From Flexilinea flocculi (GTDB lineage Bacteria; Chloroflexota; Anaerolineae; Anaerolineales; Anaerolineaceae), in assembly GCF_001192795.1 (NCBI RefSeq), contig NZ_DF968181.1:772342-836341 (forward strand): a stretch of DNA of 64,000 bases, read 5' to 3'. Shown piece by piece: positions 45,442 to 54,397 of the stretch (position 1 is the first letter of the stretch; every line of letters begins with the position of its first letter). The position numbers and the translations under genes were made by a program. Under the pieces are notes generated by a model. It was not told the origin of the DNA and ran no database searches. It saw only the letters and a list, made by a program, of their open reading frames with translations.

Positions 45442-46157
45442 ATAAAGGTATCGGATTTAGTCGAACAATTACGCTCGATTGGCTGGATGTGACAGCATCA
45501 TTGTGCGTCCAAAATACCGAGCCATTAACCATTCGACAGCGCCTGGCAGAGACAATTTCAGGAACTGTCATCGGAATAGAAGCAGAAAGAAAAACCATCG
45601 ATGTGCTCTCCGCGATTTGGGTTAAATCAGAAAAAACAGCCCCCCAAATCCGTAAGGAAGCTTTATCTTTGTTTTCCGCTTCATCGACATCCGGTGAGCG
45701 ATTTTGGCTGCATTATGGCATGACGCTGGTCTGTTATCCAATTTTTCGAAAAGTTACAGCCGCAATCGGGCAGATTAGCCGCACGGAGGAAATTATTACC
45801 CGAAAAATGATAAAAGACCGAATTTCCGGCGAATATGGCCATCTGGGTGGTTTGGATCGATCTGTAGAAAGGATTATTGCCTCGTTGACCAATTGGGGGG
45901 CTATTATGGTTTCTGGTGAAAAACAAAACTATCAAATTTTATTGAGACATTTTTCATCCCGAGAAAATCTGCAGCTATGGCTGTTAGGCAGTGCGCTTTA
46001 TGCGCATCCTGCAGATGGTCTCCCATTTGATGATTTAATTCATTTACCGGAACTCTACCCCTTTCAATTAACGGTTGGGGTTGATAACCTGCGAAAAGAT
46101 AAACGTTTTGAGGTACAACGGCAGGGCGGTGGACTTGAGATGGTAAGAATCATATAA
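45438..46157 (+). CDS. BrxA-like or other last gene of the BREX locus
   Basis: A 239-residue soluble, mostly helical protein coupled to pglZ by an ATGA overlap. BREX type 3 loci end with brxA after pglZ, and size and context fit. I do not see a diagnostic motif, so the BrxA assignment is by position. Helical segments such as RTEEIITRKMIKDRISGEYG and GGLDRSVERIIASLTNWGAI could form a winged-helix-like DNA-binding unit. A bidirectional terminator follows. Confidence 0.5.
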   Translation: MNKGIGFSRTITLDWLDVTASLCVQNTEPLTIRQRLAETISGTVIGIEAERKTIDVLSAIWVKSEKTAPQIRKEALSLFSASSTSGERFWLHYGMTLVCYPIFRKVTAAIGQISRTEEIITRKMIKDRISGEYGHLGGLDRSVERIIASLTNWGAIMVSGEKQNYQILLRHFSSRENLQLWLLGSALYAHPADGLPFDDLIHLPELYPFQLTVGVDNLRKDKRFEVQRQGGGLEMVRII

Positions 46158-46187
46158 TCATTGCTCCATCCCTCATAAAAACAAAAA

Positions 46188-46228
46188 AAACCAGCCACAT
46201 TGAGGTCATCCCTCGCTGCGGCTGGTTT
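46188..46228. terminator. Bidirectional terminator between the BREX locus and secF
   Basis: AAACCAGCC / GGCTGGTTT stem with a second small GAGG / CCTC stem inside. A-tract on the left and TTTCTTATT on the right. Confidence 0.8.
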
Positions 46229-46253
46229 CTTATTCAGTCAACGTTCAACAGGA

Positions 46254-47186
46254 TTAAGCCTGTGCGGTTGATTTTTTGCCTTTGTTGAACCAATTTTTCC
46301 ATTCCTCTTTTTCCCAGATCACCAGCAGCGGGGCTGCAATGAAGATCGAGGAATAGGTACCCATCAGCAAGCCGACCAGCAGAATGACGGAGAAGTCACG
46401 CAGGGAGGTGCCGCCCAGCAGCGCCATGGAGAGCAGCATGAATTCGGAGGTCATTAACTGGGTGTTGATCGAGCGCTGCAGCGTTTGCACGATGGAGTGA
46501 TTGACGAGCGTTTCGAATTCCAGTTTGCGCAGAATGCGGGAGTTTTCGCGAATGCGGTCAAACACCACGATCTTGTCCTGCACGGAGAAACCGATCACGG
46601 TTAGCAATGCGGTCAGGGTCAGGGATGTGAACTGCCAGCCCCAGAAACGACCCAATGCGGAAAGGCTGATGACGATCAAGCCGTCATGGATCATGGCGAT
46701 AATCGCGCAGACGCCATAGCGGAATGAATTCGGGATGGAGCGGAAAGCGAACCAGATGTACAGGATGACGCCGAGCGCCGCGGCTGCAACTGCCAGAAAA
46801 GCGCGGCTGGCGACTTCTTTACCGATGGAAGGGCCGACGCTGCTGATACTGTAGCGCAGTGTCGCCGGATCTTCTTTGTAGGTTTCAGCGGCAAATTTGA
46901 TGAAGGATTCGATCTGGTCGTCATCCAGGAACGGGGTGCGCACGATGGCGTTGCTATCCCCGGAAAGGACAACGGTGTTTTCAATTCCAAAATCCAGTGC
47001 GGCCTGGGATAAAACCTCGCGCTCGGGACGGTTTCCCTCGGAAAATTTCAGTTCCATTAAAGTGCCGCCGGTGAAGTCAATTCCCATCGGCATGCCTTTG
47101 ACAATTAATAGGATCAAACCGGGCAGGATCAGGAGTAATGAAAAAGCAAAGTACCAATAGCGTTTCGATAGAATATTAAGTTTCAT
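46254..47186 (-). CDS. secF: Protein translocase subunit SecF
   Basis: About 310 residues starting at the ATG at 47186 with GGAGGAG upstream (the frame to 47213 overlaps the secD end region). It has the N-terminal TM, MGIDFTGGTLMELKF (about residues 33-47), and five later helices with VIGFSVQDKIVVFDRIREN (about 205-223), diagnostic of SecF. With SecD it forms the proton-driven motor that completes Sec-dependent export. It begins 11 bases after secD, the normal operon order. Confidence 0.96.
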   Translation of the reverse strand: MKLNILSKRYWYFAFSLLLILPGLILLIVKGMPMGIDFTGGTLMELKFSEGNRPEREVLSQAALDFGIENTVVLSGDSNAIVRTPFLDDDQIESFIKFAAETYKEDPATLRYSISSVGPSIGKEVASRAFLAVAAAALGVILYIWFAFRSIPNSFRYGVCAIIAMIHDGLIVISLSALGRFWGWQFTSLTLTALLTVIGFSVQDKIVVFDRIRENSRILRKLEFETLVNHSIVQTLQRSINTQLMTSEFMLLSMALLGGTSLRDFSVILLVGLLMGTYSSIFIAAPLLVIWEKEEWKNWFNKGKKSTAQA

Positions 47187-47197
47187 TTTTTCTCCTC

Positions 47198-48604
47198 CTA
47201 TACACCGAACCATTTATTTTGATTTTCCGGTTTAACGACTTTTGTCGTATAGTGGAGCAGTGTCCTTGTGACCAGGAAAGCGGTGAACATACTGATTAAA
47301 ACGCCCAGACAAAGCGAGACAGCAAAACCTTTGACAATGGTCGCGCCGAATGACGATCCGAAATAGAAGAGAATCGCAGCGGTGATGAGTGTCGCAACGT
47401 TGGAGTCTCGGATGGAAGACCATGCGCGTGTCCAGCAAAGTGTGATTGCCTGGTTGATGGTTTTTCCGTTGCGCAGTTCTTCTTTCAAACGTTCGAACAT
47501 CAGAATGTTGGCGTCAAATGCGCCGCCGGTGGTGAGGATGAAACCAGCGATACCGGACAGGGATAAGGTGATCGGGATCAGTTTGTACAGCGCCAGAGAG
47601 ACAGCGCCGTAGAAGATAATTGCGAGCACGGCAACGGCACCAGCAAGGCGATAGTAGAGGATCATGAACAATGCTGCCAGTGCCAACCCGATCAAGCCTG
47701 CCACCAGGCTTTTCTTAAGGCTGTCTTCACCCAAGGTAGCGCCGATCATTTTGTATTCGACGATTTTGAGCGGTACCGGTAAGGCGCCGTATTTCAATTG
47801 AACGGACAGAGCGTTGGCAGAATCAATCGTAAAGTTGCCGGTGATAACGCCGCTTCCGCCGGTGATAGCTCCGTTAATTCGCGGGCTGGAAATTACTTTA
47901 CCGTCCAGAACGATAGTCAGATATTTTCCGATATTTGCTGATGTAAAATCAGCGAATGTTTGGGATGCATCGCTTTTTAATTCAAACGCAACTACCGGTG
48001 TGCTGTTTTCCATTTGGACACTGACGTTTTGCAAGGCTGCCCCTGTCAGAACGGTGTGGTACACTTTTTCTTCTGTGGCTGTTTCGGTGGAATCGCTGCT
48101 ATCGGAGGAATCAGTCAAATTTGCTGCAGTTGCTGCCGCAGTTGTGGTTGTTTCCGATGATTTTTCAGAGGAAGAAACAGTTAAATCTGTTTTGATGGGA
48201 TCTCCCTCCATCATGAATTCATCTCCGGTATCAACGAACTCTAATAAGCCGGTACCTTTCAGTGTAGCAAGCACTTCTTCGGTATTCGTCATACCGGGGA
48301 ACTCGGCCAGAATACGGTTGCTGCCGGCTACCTGGAAAACAACGTCACTTACTCCCAGACCATTACTTCGATTTTCAAGAATCTGGCGAGCTGTGTTTAA
48401 TTGATCGGCGCTGACAACTGTGCCGTCTTCGACATCTGCTTCGAGCAGAACCTGCATACCACCCTGAAGGTCCAGACCCAAATATAAGTTGCCGGATCGC
48501 TGTAAACTGCCGATCCTGAGCCCATTTTCATGGGACACGTCAACAAATAGAGCACACAGGAATATCAGAATGATTATGATGAGGTTTACAAAGGGCTTTT
48601 TCAT
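47198..48604 (-). CDS. secD: Protein translocase subunit SecD
   Basis: A 468-residue SecD with LYLGLDLQGGMQVLLE (about residues 42-57), the periplasmic P1 domain (RILAEFPG; SGVITGNFTI) and six helices including TGGAFDANILMFERLKEELR (about 365-384). A low-complexity Ser/Thr/Ala/Glu-rich stretch (about residues 150-185) is inserted into the large extracytoplasmic domain and is unusual. It lies upstream of secF in the same operon. Confidence 0.96.
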   Translation of the reverse strand: MKKPFVNLIIIILIFLCALFVDVSHENGLRIGSLQRSGNLYLGLDLQGGMQVLLEADVEDGTVVSADQLNTARQILENRSNGLGVSDVVFQVAGSNRILAEFPGMTNTEEVLATLKGTGLLEFVDTGDEFMMEGDPIKTDLTVSSSEKSSETTTTAAATAANLTDSSDSSDSTETATEEKVYHTVLTGAALQNVSVQMENSTPVVAFELKSDASQTFADFTSANIGKYLTIVLDGKVISSPRINGAITGGSGVITGNFTIDSANALSVQLKYGALPVPLKIVEYKMIGATLGEDSLKKSLVAGLIGLALAALFMILYYRLAGAVAVLAIIFYGAVSLALYKLIPITLSLSGIAGFILTTGGAFDANILMFERLKEELRNGKTINQAITLCWTRAWSSIRDSNVATLITAAILFYFGSSFGATIVKGFAVSLCLGVLISMFTAFLVTRTLLHYTTKVVKPENQNKWFGV

Positions 48605-48789
48605 ACTTGTTTATGCCTCCAGAGTTTAAACCTGCCATAATTTGGCGGAAAAATCCAAATGTGTATTATACCGCATTAATCTTTTTGTCCACAGAATCGC
48701 ACGATGTCGCCCGATTTTCATTTTTCTATCGGAAATTACTCGTAGAGGCAATCCTTGTGGTTGCCCGATGCACCATATATAGATATGAT

Positions 48790-48900
48790 GCAGCAATTCG
48801 GTATATGAATTGACTTTTCGAAAAAAAATGTTCATATGGCTTTGCGTGAAACGCAAAGCCATATGAACATCAAAAAATAATTTTCATATTTCAAATTACC
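48790..48900. repeat. Foldback element, family 1, complete (copy 9)
   Basis: Ends GCAGCAATTCGGTATATG (48790-48807) and CATATTTCAAATTACC (48885-48900). The palindrome 48828-48870 is perfect: 20-base arms ATGTTCATATGGCTTTGCGT and complement around GAA. The stem differs almost entirely from the TTGTTG type yet keeps the shape. Confidence 0.88.
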
Positions 48901-48925
48901 GGGTATGATGACTTGAAAGAAAGGA

Positions 48926-49648
48926 TCAATAATAATTGTTTTGAATCGGGAGTTCGTAGGATACTTTCCGGATCACGCCGGAATCGCTGGGCGTTACCTG
49001 CATGACCATGACGCACATATCCTGACAGGGCTTTTCCTGATCCAGTCGGATGGCTTGATTCAGAATAAAATCCGCAATTTGCTGCGCTGTTGCAGAATTA
49101 CTGTCGTCCATCATGGAATGAATCAATGTCGGGATGTCAATTTCCTGACCGTAGGATTGTCCGGCAGTAAACACTCCGTCGGAAAAAAGGATGATCAAAA
49201 CACCCGCCTCAATCGGCATCTCTGTGATGGAAGGTTGGATGTGTTTCGAGCCGCCGATTGGCTGACACGCATTGTTCCAGGAATCAATGATCCCCCGTTG
49301 ATAATAATAAACTGGACAAGGGCTGTTGCGGCTGACAACAAATGTTCCGGTATTGAGGTCAATGGAAACGGTATTCAGATAGGCTTCAGTTTTTCCGCTG
49401 TAGGTAGTGAATAGTTGATCGGAAGTGGCACGAATTGCGGTGCTGTCGCGTACTCCTTCAGAGATGAGACTGGCAATCCTGGTGACGACAAAAGAAGAAA
49501 TTGCTTTTGCCTGACAGCCTGAATTCATGCCATCACATAGAACGACCGAATAACCTCCGCACAAAGGACGCTCGATGACTTCAATTGTCTCGCCGCTTTC
49601 ATCAGCGGTATATTTATGCGTTTTCGCGATGCCAATTCGTAAATCCAT
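48926..49648 (-). CDS. SpoIIE-type (PP2C-like) serine phosphatase
   Basis: A 240-residue single-domain protein. It has the PP2C/SpoIIE elements VVLCDGMNSGCQAKAIS (about residues 34-50, first metal aspartate), ILFSDGVFTAG (about 153-163) and a late QDMCVMVMQV (about 210). This is the stage II sporulation E-like catalytic domain without sensor domains. Such proteins dephosphorylate anti-sigma-factor antagonists. No partner kinase or antagonist is adjacent, so its target is unknown. A foldback element lies at its 3' end. Confidence 0.82.
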   Translation of the reverse strand: MDLRIGIAKTHKYTADESGETIEVIERPLCGGYSVVLCDGMNSGCQAKAISSFVVTRIASLISEGVRDSTAIRATSDQLFTTYSGKTEAYLNTVSIDLNTGTFVVSRNSPCPVYYYQRGIIDSWNNACQPIGGSKHIQPSITEMPIEAGVLIILFSDGVFTAGQSYGQEIDIPTLIHSMMDDSNSATAQQIADFILNQAIRLDQEKPCQDMCVMVMQVTPSDSGVIRKVSYELPIQNNYY

Positions 49649-49767
49649 GTAAGAATTTTATCACAAGTTAAGAAAAAATAAGAGAGTACCCATATGGAAA
49701 AACGAAATTTCCGACCGAAAATCTAATATATAATCAATTAAGATAAATATATTTATTATTTGTCACT

Positions 49768-49995
49768 CCAGCAATTCCTACGAAAATCGAATTCCATTTT
49801 CATTAGTGTATGTGTAATTTTTTTTCTGTAGTTCGATATATGGATAAGATTCTTTGTTGTTGTGATGTTTTTGCGCGATTGATTCGAAATACTTATCTAT
49901 ATTTCGAATTGCAGTAATTCCTACGAAAATCGTATTCAATTTTCGTTATTGGATGTGTAATTTTTTTCATTTGTTGTTCGAAATATGGATTGACT
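49768..49995. repeat. Tandem direct repeat, with half of a foldback element (copy 10)
   Basis: A unit of about 75 bp occurs at about 49768-49845 and again at 49911-49990, both starting near AATTCCTACGAAAATCG and containing GATGTGTAATTTTTTT or its variant. Between them (49854-49876) lies only the left arm of a family 1 palindrome (TTGTTGTTGTGATGTTTTTG), then TTCGAAAT ends. The arrangement looks like a partly deleted element duplicated with its flank. Confidence 0.65.
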
Positions 49996-50090
49996 TTCGA
50001 ACAAAAAAAAGGAACTTTGTTGTTCTTATAGTTTTCCGCGAAGCGGAAAACTATAAGAACAACAAAGAATTCTTTTCATAATTCATTCAC
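49977..50090. repeat. Foldback element, family 1 (copy 11)
   Basis: Left end TTCGAAATATGGATTGACTT; palindrome 50015-50067, perfect, with 25-base arms beginning CTTTGTTGTTCTTATAGTTT and a GAA loop between CCGC and GCGG. The right end (CATAATTCATTCACCG) is diverged. It lies between the divergent phosphatase and rpmF genes, so it is not a terminator. Confidence 0.88.
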
Positions 50091-50119
50091 CGATAATTGT
50101 CATCAGATTTTTTCTGAAC

Positions 50120-50148
50120 TTGACGAAGTGATCTTGCATGGCTATAAT
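50120..50148 (+). promoter_or_regulatory. Sigma-70 promoter of rpmF
   Basis: TTGACG (50120-50125), 17-bp spacer, TATAAT (50143-50148), about 54 bases before the rpmF start. Confidence 0.85.
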
Positions 50149-50202
50149 TGTTTTCGCCTGTACAATGGGTATATTTATGGTGGAACAATTAAGGAGTTTT
50201 CA

Positions 50203-50403
50203 ATGACACCACTGCCAAAAAGAAAAGTTTCCAGTGCACGCAGAGATCGACGTCGCGCTAATGATTTCCTGACTCCCAACAATTTGACGGCTTGTTCAAA
50301 TTGCGGAGAAATGTGCCTGCCACACACAGTTTGCCCAAGCTGTGGGTATTACAAAGGCCGCGAAGTGATTAACGTCACGAAAAAAGAAGCGAAAAAAGAA
50401 TAA
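50203..50403 (+). CDS. rpmF: 50S ribosomal protein L32
   Basis: A 66-residue L32 starting MTPLPKRKVSSARRDRRRA. The zinc ribbon CSNCG ... CPSCG has all four cysteines (about residues 29-45). AAGGAG precedes the ATG at 50203; the longer frame from 50128 includes promoter sequence. It is monocistronic, ending at a strong terminator. The YceD/DUF177 gene often found upstream is absent. Confidence 0.97.
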   Translation: MTPLPKRKVSSARRDRRRANDFLTPNNLTACSNCGEMCLPHTVCPSCGYYKGREVINVTKKEAKKE

Positions 50404-50422
50404 ATGTACCATTGACAAAAAG

Positions 50423-50452
50423 ACGGACTCCATAGCGGCAGTCCGTTTTTTT
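50423..50452 (+). terminator. Terminator of rpmF
   Basis: ACGGACT / AGTCCGT stem with a 10-base loop followed by TTTTTTTATTT. Confidence 0.9.
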
Positions 50453-50542
50453 ATTTGTACTGCAATCGAAACATGAGTGAATTCTGAATTATTTTGAAGT
50501 ATTTTTTGTTGTTTTATCATAGAAACTTTACGGGAGATGGAA

Positions 50543-51100
50543 ATGGCTCAGGAACGTACACAAAAAATTGTGATTACGGCTGTTTTAGGTGCAATAACGA
50601 TTCTGTTGGGAATTACGCATTGGGGATTGATTCCATGGTTTGGTGGTGTATCGTTGACAATTCTACATGTTCCGGTCATTATTGGCGCAATTCTTGAGGG
50701 GCCAATCGTTGGAACTGGCATCGGTTTGATTTTTGGCTTGTTGAGCATGATTCAAGCCGCAGCGGCTCCTGCCGGACCGACGGATGTGTGGTTCACGAAT
50801 CCGTTGTTGTCCATTTTGCCGCGTCTATTCATCGGACCGGCTGCCTGGCTGGTTTATCGACTGCTGAAGCGTTGGCCGGTTCCAGGCATTTTGGCCGGAG
50901 CGATAGCAGGATCGATTGCGAATACAACGCTGGTTTTAGGTATGATCGGATTAATGGGATTATTGCCCTGGAAGGTTTTGGGAAGCATCGCAGTTATTAA
51001 TGGCTTGCCTGAAATCGTTGTCTCCTCCCTGGTGTCTTTACTGGTTATCGCTGCTGTCCGGCAGATACGGATTGGCAGAAGACAGGGTTCCAAAATCTGA
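50543..51100 (+). CDS. ECF transporter S component
   Basis: About 185 residues, six membrane helices, starting at the second ATG (MAQERTQKIV) with GGGAG six bases upstream. The first helix pattern TAVLGAITILLGITHWG and the following loop with LTILHVPVIIGAILEGPIVG are typical of substrate-specific ECF subunits (pantothenate, biotin or related vitamin/cobalamin-precursor types). The vitamin cannot be fixed from sequence. It converges on the ecfT-ecfA1A2 genes, so all three parts of one transporter lie within 3.2 kb. Confidence 0.85.
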   Translation: MAQERTQKIVITAVLGAITILLGITHWGLIPWFGGVSLTILHVPVIIGAILEGPIVGTGIGLIFGLLSMIQAAAAPAGPTDVWFTNPLLSILPRLFIGPAAWLVYRLLKRWPVPGILAGAIAGSIANTTLVLGMIGLMGLLPWKVLGSIAVINGLPEIVVSSLVSLLVIAAVRQIRIGRRQGSKI

Positions 51101-51128
51101 GGTTTACAGCTCGGCATCCATGGACGGA

Positions 51129-51947
51129 TCACAAAGATACGACTGCGATACTGATAAACAGAATCACTAGCAGAAATACTCCGTCCCGCAGTCGGAACGC
51201 GTACTCGAACATTGATGTTCGGTAAGGTTTGAATCCATAAGCTCTGGCATCCATTGCCAGCGCCATTGTTTCGGCGCGTTTCAAGCTCGTCAGGAAAAGC
51301 GGGATGATCAGGGGAAAGATCTGCCGAATACGGGTAGTGAATCCTGCGTTTTTCGTTCCCCACTCTGCGCCTCGCGATGCCTGCGCTTTTGCAATTTTTT
51401 CTGCGGATTGTGCCAGAAACGGCAAGAACCGCAGCGTAATCTGGATGACTATGACGAGATCCATGGTAGGAATTCCGAGACGGTGAAGCGGTCTGAGTAT
51501 CTGCTGCAGCCCGTGGATCAACTCCGAAGAGGAAATACAGAATGTCATCAGGCTAAGCAGCAGGATCAAAACGCAAAAACGCAACATCATCAGCAGACTG
51601 TTCAGAACATTGGCTGTAAAAATGGAAATTGGTCCGACAACAAACAGGATTTGTTCCCCCTCTTTTGGCAATAGAAAGATTTGAATCAGTGCAATCAAGA
51701 CCAAAAAAGGTAACGGCGGAATTAACCCTTTCAGCGCGAATTGGATCGGGATCCTGGCGGTCAATAATCCAATCCATGCAGCCAACAGCCCGATCAATAC
51801 ACCAATTCCGGAAGAACTAAAAGTCACAGCGAGAATTAGGAGTCCGAATCCGATGATTTTTGCCCGCGGATCTATGCGGTGCAGCAGCGAATCAGCAGGA
51901 ATGTATTGCCCGATGGTTGCTTTTTGGAGGAAATCAAATTGGTTCAT
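51129..51947 (-). CDS. ecfT: ECF transporter T component (EcfT)
   Basis: About 272 residues starting at the ATG at 51947, which overlaps the upstream ATPase stop (ATGA) and has GGGGGGA upstream. It has membrane helices and the two coupling motifs as AQASRGAEWG (about residue 190) and LAMDARAYG (about residue 233), the Ala-Arg-Gly type signatures that contact EcfA. It transmits ATP-driven movement to the S component. A frame extending upstream to 52058 lies inside the ATPase gene and is not used. Confidence 0.93.
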   Translation of the reverse strand: MNQFDFLQKATIGQYIPADSLLHRIDPRAKIIGFGLLILAVTFSSSGIGVLIGLLAAWIGLLTARIPIQFALKGLIPPLPFLVLIALIQIFLLPKEGEQILFVVGPISIFTANVLNSLLMMLRFCVLILLLSLMTFCISSSELIHGLQQILRPLHRLGIPTMDLVIVIQITLRFLPFLAQSAEKIAKAQASRGAEWGTKNAGFTTRIRQIFPLIIPLFLTSLKRAETMALAMDARAYGFKPYRTSMFEYAFRLRDGVFLLVILFISIAVVSL

Positions 51948-53686
51948 TGTTCCCCCCGATTGATGGCTGCGCTTGTTTCGTTGATGATAGCCTGGATAGT
52001 GTTGGCCTGATACGAGATCGGCCACCCCTTTTTGCGAAGTGATTGCGCCAATTGCCAAGCCGCTGGCGGTTCCATACCAGTCTCCTTTGAAAGGGACTGA
52101 TCTGCAAATAGCTGATCTACTGGCAAGGTTGTCAGACTCGTGCCTTTCGCCAAAACGGTCACGTTCTGAGCGATTTCCGAAATATCCTCCATATTGTGGG
52201 AAGAGATCACGATCTGGACACCTTGTATTTGCAGGCGGTGCAGCGTGCTAAGGAGATTTTTTCTGGAAAGCGGATCCAGACCGGCAGTCGGTTCATCCAA
52301 AATCAGCATGGACGGATTCATTGCCAGTGTAGCGGCAAGCGCCGTTTTTCGCTTTTCTCCTCCGCTCAACGTGCTGACAACTCGATCCTTGTAGGTAAAG
52401 AAATCCAAACCGACGAGTTCCATCGCCCGCATGACGTTTTCTCGCAGATTTAGCGGTCCAAAAATCTGTTTTGGACCAAACGCAATTTCATCTCCGACAT
52501 ATTGTTCGAAGAAAAAGGATTCAGGATTCTGGAAAACCATGCCTGCGTAACGGCGCAGCGCTTTGACATCCAGAGATGCCGCGTTCAGATCAAAGGGACC
52601 AACGCGGATTGTCCCGCTTTGAGGACGATATAATCCGTTTAAATGTTGCAGCAGGGTTGATTTACCGGATCCTGTTGCTCCAATCAATCCATGAGGGATA
52701 TCCTTTTGAACGTCCATTGTGATACTTCTGAGTGAAAGATGTGCGAATGGTGTGCCTGCCATATACGTGTGCGAAAGGTCTCGGATTTCAATTTCAGAAG
52801 CGGTTTTCTCTTTGGCGGTAAAAGGAATTTCAATGATTTCGGATCTTACCCCTGTATAGGCTGTTATCGAATCGAACAGCTTGTTTCGGTCAGTGACAGG
52901 ATCGCTGATTCCAGGGAACAATGCAGGAAAACATTGGTAAAAGCGGACTGCGGCCGGTTTCTCCAAACCGCCGGCATCGAGTAAAGCATCATCCGTAAAC
53001 AGGGTTTGCGGTTTTCCATCAAAAATTAACTCGCCATGATTGAGAAGAAGCACTCGCTGAGCCAGCATGACCTCTTCCATGAAATGGGTAATGAAGATCA
53101 CTGTGATTCCCATGCGGTTTAAGGCTTCCATACGCGCCAAAATGTCATTTCTGCCTTTGGGATCCAGCATAGCTGTCGCTTCGTCCAGGATAATGCAACG
53201 CGGCTGCATTGCCAGAACTCCTGCCAGGGCGACTCGCTGCATTTGTCCGGCTGACAACAGATGAGATTGGCGATTACGCTGTTCTTGCATATTTACGACG
53301 GCAAGAGCGTCATCCACTTGTTCGCGGATCACTTTTGGCAGCCGGCACAAGTTTTCCGGGCCAAATGCGACGTCCTCTTCAATAATCGTTGCCATGATCT
53401 GATCTTCCGGTTGTTGGAAGACCATGCCTACTTCCGATCGAATCTGATGCCGGAATTGCTGGTTTCGCGTATTCATCCCGTTTATCAGGACATTTCCGCT
53501 GGTGGGCATCAATAATGCGTTCATATGCCGTGCCAGCGTGGTTTTCCCGGATCCGTTTGCTCCGATCAGTGCGATAAATTCACCTTCCTGGACTGAAAAG
53601 TTGATATCTTTTAAGATCCGAAAATGGTCTTTGTCGGATTTTGGAAGCTGATAGCTCAGGTGATCAATCTCAATTAATGGTTTCAA
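51944..53686 (-). CDS. ecfA: ECF transporter ATPase, fused EcfA1-EcfA2
   Basis: A 580-residue protein joining two complete ABC ATPase domains. The first has Walker A GANGSGKTTLA (about residue 41), LSAGQMQRVA and ILDEATAMLDP. The second has GATGSGKSTLL (about residue 348), LSGGEKRKTA and ILDEPTAGLDP. In most ECF modules these are two genes; here they are one chain joined by a linker around residues 280-310. It forms the motor with EcfT. The first signature has Ala in place of the usual second Gly, as in many EcfA1 proteins. Confidence 0.93.
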   Translation of the reverse strand: MKPLIEIDHLSYQLPKSDKDHFRILKDINFSVQEGEFIALIGANGSGKTTLARHMNALLMPTSGNVLINGMNTRNQQFRHQIRSEVGMVFQQPEDQIMATIIEEDVAFGPENLCRLPKVIREQVDDALAVVNMQEQRNRQSHLLSAGQMQRVALAGVLAMQPRCIILDEATAMLDPKGRNDILARMEALNRMGITVIFITHFMEEVMLAQRVLLLNHGELIFDGKPQTLFTDDALLDAGGLEKPAAVRFYQCFPALFPGISDPVTDRNKLFDSITAYTGVRSEIIEIPFTAKEKTASEIEIRDLSHTYMAGTPFAHLSLRSITMDVQKDIPHGLIGATGSGKSTLLQHLNGLYRPQSGTIRVGPFDLNAASLDVKALRRYAGMVFQNPESFFFEQYVGDEIAFGPKQIFGPLNLRENVMRAMELVGLDFFTYKDRVVSTLSGGEKRKTALAATLAMNPSMLILDEPTAGLDPLSRKNLLSTLHRLQIQGVQIVISSHNMEDISEIAQNVTVLAKGTSLTTLPVDQLFADQSLSKETGMEPPAAWQLAQSLRKKGWPISYQANTIQAIINETSAAINRGEQ

Positions 53687-53760
53687 GAATGAAGCGTGTC
53701 CTGTTCTGACATTTTGATGTTCTTCCCGAATTATATCTGGAAATCTTTTTGTTTTTTCGA

Positions 53761-53837
53761 CAATAATTCGATTTATGAGAGGGATTATTTGTTGTTGTGT
53801 TGTTTTTGCGCGGAGCGCAAAAACAACACAACAACAA
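53761..53837. repeat. Foldback element, family 1 (copy 12)
   Basis: Left end CAATAATTCGATTTATG; palindrome 53789-53837, perfect, with 23-base arms beginning TTGTTGTTGTGTTG and a GGA loop between GCGC repeats. The core TTTTGCGCGGAGCGCAAAA is identical to copy 8, but the outer arm differs and is still complementary. It lies in the divergent region upstream of ecfA. Confidence 0.88.
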
Positions 53838-53924
53838 TTTTTCTATTTTTTCTCAGAAGTTTTTTCGAAATTTCTGCTTGTCGTTTCTTCGACAGCGATA
53901 CGAAATATGAGAATTAAAGGGATC

Positions 53925-54135
53925 GAAGCAATCTCTTGCCATGTACGAGAATAGAATAGATTGCCACGTCGGGCTGACACCCTCCTCGCAATGACAGATT
54001 GTCACGTGAGCCCACAGGAGCAGAACCTGTCATTGCGAGCCCTGCAAGGGCGTAGCAATCTCCTAAACAATGTGCAAAGTGTGCCACACGAAAAAAGATT
54101 GCCACGTCGGGCTGACGCCTTCCTCGCAATGACAG
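53925..54135. repeat. Dispersed repeat, family 2 cluster
   Basis: Three related units contain GATTGCCACGTCGGGCTGAC, then CTCGCAATGACAGAT (53960-54000; 54105-54136), and an inverted CATTGCGAGCCCTGCAAGGG unit (54030-54062). Frames through it are spurious. It leads directly into half of a foldback element. Confidence 0.85.
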
Positions 54136-54164
54136 ATCAATCTATGAAGAATTCATCATATAAA

Positions 54165-54247
54165 TCTTTTACGCTTCGCACAAAAACATAAGAACAACAA
54201 ATTTTCTTGATTGATTCGAAACGTTAATCCATAATTTGAATTGCTGA
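54165..54247. repeat. Foldback element, family 1, right half only (copy 13)
   Basis: It retains the loop ACGCTTCGCA and right arm CAAAAACATAAGAACAACAA, then an intact right end CCATAATTTGAATTGCTG. The left half is replaced by the family 2 cluster, showing one repeat interrupting or recombining with the other. Confidence 0.7.
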
Positions 54248-54331
54248 TTGCTGTTTTGGGAGATGAAACTTCTTGGATACTGTAATAAAATTTGACTGTC
54301 ATCGATTTAATCATGAATATATTTTTATTCC

Positions 54332-54360
54332 TTGACAAATACAAAAAAGTTTCATAAGAT
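54332..54360 (+). promoter_or_regulatory. Sigma-70 promoter of the lysine-riboswitch operon
   Basis: TTGACA (54332-54337), 17-bp spacer, TAAGAT (54355-54360). Confidence 0.75.
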
Positions 54361-54397
54361 ATCAAAAGTAAGTTAAAACAAAATATGGCAGGTTGGC

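Noticed and set aside
53914-54191. Short frames on both strands (about 71-76 aa)
   Set aside because: Same family 2 repeat sequence; translations such as LSLRGGCQPDVAI are typical spurious repeat products.
895-54247. Regularly similar hairpin units suggested a CRISPR array
   Set aside because: Copies are scattered over tens of kilobases, not tandem, and have no spacer structure; no cas genes are present.
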